Shown in pieces: positions 23,934-29,137 of a stretch of DNA of 29,137 nt. The DNA comes from JASUTC01 sp035447925. Lineage in GTDB: Bacteria > Thermotogota > Thermotogae > MWEM01. Both the position numbers and the translations under genes were made by a program. The notes beneath the pieces were generated by a model. The model was not told the origin of the DNA. It did no database searches and worked only from the letters and a program-made list of their open reading frames with translations. The DNA is taken from positions 1-29,137 of the forward strand of contig DAOTHY010000022.1 in assembly GCA_035447925.1 (NCBI GenBank), written 5' to 3'. Position 1 is the first letter of the stretch. Every line of letters starts with the position of its first letter.

Positions 23934-26717
23934 ATGGAATATAAAAAAACGTTAAATTTACCGATGACAAAATTCCCCATGAGGGCCGGATTGGCAAAAA
24001 AAGAACCGGAATATCTGGAGAAATGGAAGAAAATGGACCTTTACAACTATTTGTTACAGAACAGAGAGGATGCGGAATCGTTTATTCTGCACGATGGTCC
24101 TCCCTACGCCAACGGAAAGATTCATATCGGCACCGCACTGAACAAGATTCTGAAAGATATTATCATCAAATACAAAACCATGCGAGGTTTTAAAGCCCCT
24201 TATGTTCCCGGATGGGATACCCACGGTCTTCCAATCGAACACCATGTTTCCAAAGAACTGGGAAGTAAAATCAACGAGATGACCAAACTGGAAATCAGGG
24301 AGAAATGCGCACAATACGCCATGAATTACGTGGACATCCAGCGTGAGGACTTTAAACGACTGGGTGTAGCTGGTGAATGGGATAATCCCTATTTAACTTT
24401 AAATCCAGCTTATGAAGCCAAAGTTTTAGAAACCTTGAAGGCTTTGGTCGAAACCGATAATGTTTATCGGAGCAAAAAAGTGGTCCATTGGTGCCCCAGC
24501 TGTGAAACGGCACTTGCAGAAGCTGAGATCGAATACGCCGATGAACAATCGGATTCCATCTATGTGAAGTTTCCCCTAAAAGGAGAACCCGATACCTACA
24601 TCATCATTTGGACCACCACACCGTGGACATTACCTGCCAACTTAGCCATTGCCGTGCATCCGGACTTTGAATACATCCAGTTTGACTTCAACGGAGAAAA
24701 GTGGATCATGGCCAAAGAATTGGTTGAAGTGCTCATGGGTAAAATCGGGCATGAACAACCCGTCGTTGCCGAAAAATCCTGGAAGGGCAGGGAACTTGAA
24801 GGGAAAAAGGCCATGCATCCGTTCCTGGACAGGGAATCGTTGGTTGTTCTGGCAGACTACGTCACTTTGGACACGGGTACCGGATGTGTTCATACAGCAC
24901 CCGGTCACGGTGCGGATGACTACCTTACCGGGATGAAATACGGATTGGATGTCTATTCTCCAGTTGATTCACAGGGAAAGTACACCGGAGAATTCCAGCA
25001 AATGCAGGGAACATTCGTATTCAAAGCCAATGAAAAGATCAACGCCATGCTCAATGATCTGGGAAAACTTGTTCATGCAGAAAAATACACCCATTCTTAC
25101 CCCCATTGCTGGCGATGTAAAAAGCCCATTATCTTCCGTGCAACGGAACAATGGTTTATCGATATCGACAAAAATAATCTGCGCCAGAAGGTCCTGGATG
25201 AGGTGAAAAAGACCAAGTGGGTTCCCGATTGGGGTGAAAACCGAATCACCGCTATGATTGCAGATAGACCCGATTGGTGTATCTCCCGACAGCGATCTTG
25301 GGGAATACCTATTCCGGCTTATTATTGTGAGAATTGCGGAAAAACCATCATGAATTCACAAACCATGGATCATGTGATTGCCATTGTGGAAAATGAAGGA
25401 ACCAACGCATGGTTTTCAAAGGATGTTAAAGAACTGTTACCAGAAGGATTTAAATGCCCCCATTGCGGCTCGGATCATTTCAGCAAAGAAGAAGACATTT
25501 TGGATGTTTGGATAGACTCCGGCTCATCCTTTGAAAGCGTAATACGACAGCGAGAAGTTTTGAGATACCCGGCAGATTGTTATGTGGAAGGAAGTGATCA
25601 ACACAGGGGATGGTTCAACTCCTCCATTTTCCTTTCAGTCGCCAAACATGGTATCGCCCCGTTTAAAAGTGTTGTCACCCACGGATTCATCAGAGATGGC
25701 AAAGGTTATAAGATGAGCAAGTCTTTAGGCAATGTGATTCATCCTCAGGAGGTCATCGAGCAATACGGTGCCGATATCCTGCGCTTATGGGTAGGCTCAT
25801 CCGATTACAGAAACGATATCAACGTTTCTTTGGGAATCCTGAAACAATATACCGAATCTTATAAAAAAATCCGAAACACCCTGAGATTCTTGTTGGGAAA
25901 CCTGTCGGATTTCGATCCGGCTACCGATACCGTTGACCGCCAGCAGATGCTGGAGTTTGATCGATGGGCATGGTCCAGATTAAACAACATGATCAAAACC
26001 GTTCAAACCCATTACGATAACTTTGAGTTTTACAAAGGGGTTCAAGCCATCAACAAGTACATCGTCTCGGATCTGAGCAATGTTTACCTGGATGTACTCA
26101 AAGACCGGCTTTATGTGGAGGGAACGGCTTCGCTTGACAGGCGATCCGGTCAAACCGTCATGTATGAGATCTTAACTGGGCTGACCTTCATGCTCTCACC
26201 CATCCTGGTTTTCACAGCGGAAGAGGTTTACGAGTATTTGCCCGAATCCGCTAAACAATTTGCAACAGTTCATGCGATGGACTGGCCGATAGCTAACCCC
26301 GAAGCGATAGACATGGCATTGGAGGAAAAATGGCAACAGTTGCTGGATATGAAGGAAAAAGTGAATAATACCCTTGAAAAAAGCAGAACTTCCGGTATCA
26401 TCGGCCATTCGTTGGATGCCCATTGTCTGCTGAAAACATCCTCCGATGAGATATATCAACTTCTGGATAGTCAGAAGGATATGCTGGAAAGGTTCTTCAT
26501 CGTTTCTCAGGTCAGTCTTGAAAAATGCGAAAAAACGCAGAATGAGGATGGGTTGGATATCATCGTTGAACACGCAAAAGGCGAAAAATGCCAACGCTGT
26601 TGGAATTACCATGAACAAACGGGCAGCAACAGTAAATATCCCGATACCTGTCCCAGATGTGCCGCTATATTGGAGGAATTTTATCCCGATCCAGAGGCAT
26701 TTCAAACTGAAGAATGA
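23934..26717 (+). CDS. ileS: Isoleucyl-tRNA synthetase
   Basis: A 927-residue class I synthetase charging tRNA-Ile in the cytoplasm. It begins MEYKKTLNLP, the usual bacterial IleRS N-terminus. The HIGH-type motif is HIGT at residues 64-67 in GPPYANGKIHIGTALNK, and KMSKS is at 593-597. The editing (CP1) domain includes TTTPWTLPANLA and the GTGCVHTAPGHG loop. There are two zinc-ribbon-like sites: CENCG/CPHCG in the middle, and C-terminal CQRCW/CPRC. Length matches the family. No Shine-Dalgarno precedes ATG 23934; the nearest strong one serves the in-frame leader ORF ending just before it. No terminator or promoter is seen between the response-regulator gene and ileS, and no T-box fits in the 102-base gap. 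Confidence 0.96.
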   Translation: MEYKKTLNLPMTKFPMRAGLAKKEPEYLEKWKKMDLYNYLLQNREDAESFILHDGPPYANGKIHIGTALNKILKDIIIKYKTMRGFKAPYVPGWDTHGLPIEHHVSKELGSKINEMTKLEIREKCAQYAMNYVDIQREDFKRLGVAGEWDNPYLTLNPAYEAKVLETLKALVETDNVYRSKKVVHWCPSCETALAEAEIEYADEQSDSIYVKFPLKGEPDTYIIIWTTTPWTLPANLAIAVHPDFEYIQFDFNGEKWIMAKELVEVLMGKIGHEQPVVAEKSWKGRELEGKKAMHPFLDRESLVVLADYVTLDTGTGCVHTAPGHGADDYLTGMKYGLDVYSPVDSQGKYTGEFQQMQGTFVFKANEKINAMLNDLGKLVHAEKYTHSYPHCWRCKKPIIFRATEQWFIDIDKNNLRQKVLDEVKKTKWVPDWGENRITAMIADRPDWCISRQRSWGIPIPAYYCENCGKTIMNSQTMDHVIAIVENEGTNAWFSKDVKELLPEGFKCPHCGSDHFSKEEDILDVWIDSGSSFESVIRQREVLRYPADCYVEGSDQHRGWFNSSIFLSVAKHGIAPFKSVVTHGFIRDGKGYKMSKSLGNVIHPQEVIEQYGADILRLWVGSSDYRNDINVSLGILKQYTESYKKIRNTLRFLLGNLSDFDPATDTVDRQQMLEFDRWAWSRLNNMIKTVQTHYDNFEFYKGVQAINKYIVSDLSNVYLDVLKDRLYVEGTASLDRRSGQTVMYEILTGLTFMLSPILVFTAEEVYEYLPESAKQFATVHAMDWPIANPEAIDMALEEKWQQLLDMKEKVNNTLEKSRTSGIIGHSLDAHCLLKTSSDEIYQLLDSQKDMLERFFIVSQVSLEKCEKTQNEDGLDIIVEHAKGEKCQRCWNYHEQTGSNSKYPDTCPRCAAILEEFYPDPEAFQTEE

Positions 26718-26755
26718 TGTCAGTCATCAGATAATCGGTATTGGAGGTTATCATT

Positions 26756-27619
26756 TTGTCGTACACTATCCTAAGAAAGAAGCAAGTGGCGCCAAACGAA
26801 TTCGATATTTGGATAAAGGCGCCTCAAATAGCCACTCATGCAAAAGCGGGGCAATTTGTGATTATCATGTCGGATGAGGAATCCGAAAGAATTCCCTTGA
26901 CCATTGCGGACTCGGATGGAAAAGAAGCCATTCGAATCATCTATCAGGTCGTGGGCACTTCCACGCAAAAACTCTCCCGGCTTAACGAAGGAGATGCCAT
27001 AAGCAATTGTGCGGGTCCCTTGGGAAAACCTTCTGAAATTCCTACGGGGGAAAAAACCTTAGTCATTGGAGGCGGTGTCGGCATTGCCGCCATTTTGACC
27101 ATTATCAAGACCTTAAAGGAGCAGTCCAATCACGTCACAACAATCCTGGGTTCAAGGGACAGCGAGCATATCATTCTGGAAGATGAAATCAGACAAATTT
27201 CTGATGAGTTGCTGATCTATACGGATGATGGTTCCGCAGGGACAAAAGGGTTGGTGACAGATGCCATGAAAAGCCTGTTTGAAGGGGGCCGTGAATTTGA
27301 TGCCGCTTGGGCGGTAGGACCGACGGTCATGATGAAATACTGTTCCTTGGTGGCCAAAGAACAGGATCTGTTGATCTGGACCTCACTCAATCCGATCATG
27401 ATCGATGGCACGGGAATGTGCGGGGGTTGCAGGGTTAAAGTGAACAACACCATTCAATACGCCTGTGTAGACGGCCCCGAATTTGACGGCAGGGCGGTGG
27501 ATTGGGATATTCTCATGAACCGGCAAAAACAATATCTTCAAGAAGAGCAAGAAAGTGAGCATATCTGCCGGTTGGGCTTGTCTCATCAATCCCAAAATGG
27601 GCAGGAGGAATCCTCATGA
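26756..27619 (+). CDS. nfnA: NfnA-like ferredoxin-NADP reductase subunit (DHOD electron-transfer family)
   Basis: About 287 residues. An N-terminal FAD-binding beta-barrel with RIPLTI (45-50), an NAD(P)-binding lobe with GGGVGIAAI, and a C-terminal cysteine cluster MCGGCRV ... YACVDGP that would hold a [2Fe-2S] centre. With the downstream subunit it matches the NfnAB complex, which couples NADH, NADPH and ferredoxin by electron bifurcation; a glutamate-synthase-linked or sulfide-dehydrogenase role is an alternative for this family. TTG 26756 is the likely start: GGAGGT (26743-26748) lies 7 nt upstream, while the TTG at 26741 precedes that site. It overlaps the next gene by four bases and follows ileS by 38 bp. 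Confidence 0.88.
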   Translation: MSYTILRKKQVAPNEFDIWIKAPQIATHAKAGQFVIIMSDEESERIPLTIADSDGKEAIRIIYQVVGTSTQKLSRLNEGDAISNCAGPLGKPSEIPTGEKTLVIGGGVGIAAILTIIKTLKEQSNHVTTILGSRDSEHIILEDEIRQISDELLIYTDDGSAGTKGLVTDAMKSLFEGGREFDAAWAVGPTVMMKYCSLVAKEQDLLIWTSLNPIMIDGTGMCGGCRVKVNNTIQYACVDGPEFDGRAVDWDILMNRQKQYLQEEQESEHICRLGLSHQSQNGQEESS

Positions 27620-29052
27620 GTTTACAAGACAAAAAACGGGAGCGAATCCCCACTCATGAAAGAGATACTCAAAAGAGAAAAGAGGATTTCTTCGAGGTCA
27701 ATTTGGGCTATGAAGAATCGGAGGCTATTAGCGAGGCTCAAAGGTGTTTACAATGTACCAATCCCTTATGTGTAAAGGGTTGCCCGGTCAGCATAGACAT
27801 TCCCGGATTCATCAAAAAAATCACTGAAAAGGATTACACGGGTTCAGGCGAGATTTTAAGGCAATACAATTACCTGCCTGCAATCTGTGGCAGGGTGTGT
27901 CCTCAGGAAACACAATGCGAGGGTGCCTGCATCATGAACAAAATGAAGGGGTTCCAGCCTATTTCTATCGGGAAGCTGGAACGTTATGTTGCAGACCGAA
28001 ACAGAAGTGAACAGGGTTCTATCCCTGTTGAGAATCATGTCAATCCAACCCGTCAAAAAATTGCCATTGTGGGATCTGGACCAGCCGGATTAACAGCTGC
28101 TGCTTATTTGGCTGAGCGAGGCTATGATGTCACCATATATGAGGCGTTACACCTTCCCGGAGGGGTGTTGGTTTACGGTATCCCTGAATTTAGACTCCCG
28201 AAGGAAATCGTTCGCCAGGAGATTGACGACATTCAGAAATTGGGTGTTCAAATCAAAACAGATTTCATCATTGGTCGCACCATGACGATCGAAGAACTTA
28301 TGAAGACATATGCCGCTATCTTTATCGGAATCGGGGCGGGAACACCTCGGATGATGGGAATAGAAGGATCGGAACTCATCGGTATCTACTCGTCCAGTGA
28401 GTTTCTGACACGTATTAACCTCATGAAAAGTTACAATTTCCCACGCTTTGACACACCTGTCAGGGTAGGTCAAAATGTCATTGTGGTAGGCGGCGGAAAT
28501 GTGGCCATGGATTCTGCGCGAAGTGCGCTTAGAATGGGACAGACCATTGGGCATTCTGAACATATCACCTATCACCCCAACCATGTGAAAGTCGTATACC
28601 GAAGAACGGAAAGCGAGATTCCCGCTAGGATCGAGGAGTATCATCATGCCGTCCAAGAGGGGATAGAATTCCATTGGCTCATGAACCCGGTAGCCTATAT
28701 CGGAGAGAACGGAAAGCTGAAAGCGGTTAAGGTTCAGCAAATGAAACTGGGTGAACCCGATGAATCAGGTCGCAGACGCCCCGTTCCGGTTGAAGGTCAA
28801 TTTGAGATCTTTGAAGCGGATACCGTCATTGAAGCCATAGGACAAACGCCAAATAAACTGCTGCTGGAATCATTTCCCCAGCTGAAATTAACCAGGTGGG
28901 GAACCATTCAAGTTGATGATCAGCTGATGACTTCTGTGGAGGGTATCTTTGCCGGGGGAGACATTGTAACCGGTGCTGCAACCGTTATTGAAGCGATGGG
29001 GGCCGGCAAACAGGCGGCAAAATCGATGATAGCTTATTTGACAGGCAAATAA
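27616..29052 (+). CDS. nfnB: NfnB-like NADPH:ferredoxin oxidoreductase subunit (GltD family)
   Basis: A 478-residue flavoprotein. The N-terminal domain has two cysteine sets for [4Fe-4S] clusters: Cys44, 47, 52, 56 (CLQCTNPLCVKGC) and Cys91, 95, 101, 105 (CGRVCPQETQCEGAC). Next come the FAD motif GSGPAG (153-158), the NADPH lobe motif VVGGGNVAMDSAR and the C-terminal GGDIVTGAATVIEAM that closes the FAD site. The family is shared with the small subunit of glutamate synthase; no large GltB subunit is adjacent, and the NfnA partner overlaps by four bases, so a transhydrogenase is favoured. GGAGGA precedes ATG 27616. Confidence 0.9.
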   Translation: MSLQDKKRERIPTHERDTQKRKEDFFEVNLGYEESEAISEAQRCLQCTNPLCVKGCPVSIDIPGFIKKITEKDYTGSGEILRQYNYLPAICGRVCPQETQCEGACIMNKMKGFQPISIGKLERYVADRNRSEQGSIPVENHVNPTRQKIAIVGSGPAGLTAAAYLAERGYDVTIYEALHLPGGVLVYGIPEFRLPKEIVRQEIDDIQKLGVQIKTDFIIGRTMTIEELMKTYAAIFIGIGAGTPRMMGIEGSELIGIYSSSEFLTRINLMKSYNFPRFDTPVRVGQNVIVVGGGNVAMDSARSALRMGQTIGHSEHITYHPNHVKVVYRRTESEIPARIEEYHHAVQEGIEFHWLMNPVAYIGENGKLKAVKVQQMKLGEPDESGRRRPVPVEGQFEIFEADTVIEAIGQTPNKLLLESFPQLKLTRWGTIQVDDQLMTSVEGIFAGGDIVTGAATVIEAMGAGKQAAKSMIAYLTGK

Positions 29053-29102
29053 AAGCCATCAATTTCAACCGAGAGAGACCATAAAATGAAAGGAGAATGC
29101 CT

Positions 29103-29137
29103 ATGAGAGTTGCAATGATTTCCTATGAAGTGTTTCC
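29103..29137 (+). CDS. glgA: Probable glycogen/starch synthase, first 12 codons only
   Basis: The window ends after MRVAMISYEVFP. ATG 29103 has a good ribosome-binding site (AAAGGAG, 29089-29095). The opening resembles GlgA-type GT5 glycosyltransferases, which start with a short strand and SYEV(F/Y)PF; other GT4/GT5 enzymes start alike. It lies 50 bp after the NfnB gene on the same strand. Too short for a firm call. Confidence 0.45.
   Translation, partial: MRVAMISYEVF

Noticed and set aside
26196..26705. 169-codon minus-strand open frame opposite the ileS 3' end
   Set aside because: Antisense to the conserved C-terminal part of IleRS with no domain or ribosome-binding support.
28147..28740. 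197-codon open frame on the minus strand inside the NfnB gene
   Set aside because: It lies wholly antisense to a gene with clear motifs and shows no recognisable domain; a chance open frame.
29086..29106. Six-codon ORF MKGECL overlapping the glgA-like start
   Set aside because: It simply spans the AAAGGAG ribosome-binding site of the next gene and has none of its own.

Overview
The window is about 29 kb of a bacterial chromosome with moderate GC, dense genes and short intergenic gaps. I favour an anaerobic Thermotogota-like organism, with moderate confidence and no genus call. The reasons are: (a) both ABC substrate-binding proteins have ordinary signal peptides with no lipobox cysteine, which suits a cell with a periplasm-like space and is unlike most Firmicutes; (b) an alanine-glyoxylate-type aminotransferase sits next to a short SerA lacking an ACT domain, an arrangement I recall from Thermotoga; (c) there is an NfnAB-type ferredoxin/NADPH module. 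Firmicutes cannot be excluded. I saw no rRNA, tRNA, CRISPR array, prophage or intact insertion sequence.

Layout. 1-299: noncoding, hairpin-rich, repeat-like DNA. 300-2561 (-): cytoplasmic GH3 beta-glycosidase. 2697-3194 (+): flavodoxin-like protein. 3334-9356 (+): promoter, DUF3798-type binding protein, internal hairpin, fused two-domain ABC ATPase, two permeases, and a membrane-anchored protein with an internal duplication, closed by a terminator. 9470-10339 (+): DegV-family protein. 10452-10491: long perfect inverted repeat serving as a two-way terminator. 10487-17955 (-): peptide-transport operon read as binding protein with an N-terminal SLH-like region, hairpin, M14 metallocarboxypeptidase, OppB, OppC, OppD, OppF. 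18259-20317 (-): aminotransferase then SerA. 20683 to the end (+): multi-GAF/PAS histidine kinase, receiver-only response regulator, isoleucyl-tRNA synthetase, NfnA-like and NfnB-like subunits, and the first codons of a probable glycogen synthase.

How the genes work together. Two uptake systems dominate. The Opp system probably imports peptides that the signal-less M14 peptidase trims in the cytoplasm. The DUF3798 system has an unknown substrate; its ATPase appears built with one working and one degenerate ATP site, and its last gene encodes a duplicated extracytoplasmic domain that looks like a transporter accessory. The serine pair and the Nfn pair supply amino-acid and redox metabolism.

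The points most worth a second look are the DUF3798 transporter with its duplicated membrane protein, the SLH-like region fused to the peptide-binding protein, and a 10-codon leader ORF whose amber stop directly abuts the ileS start codon. Several start sites below are shorter than the longest possible ORF because a good ribosome-binding site supports the internal start.
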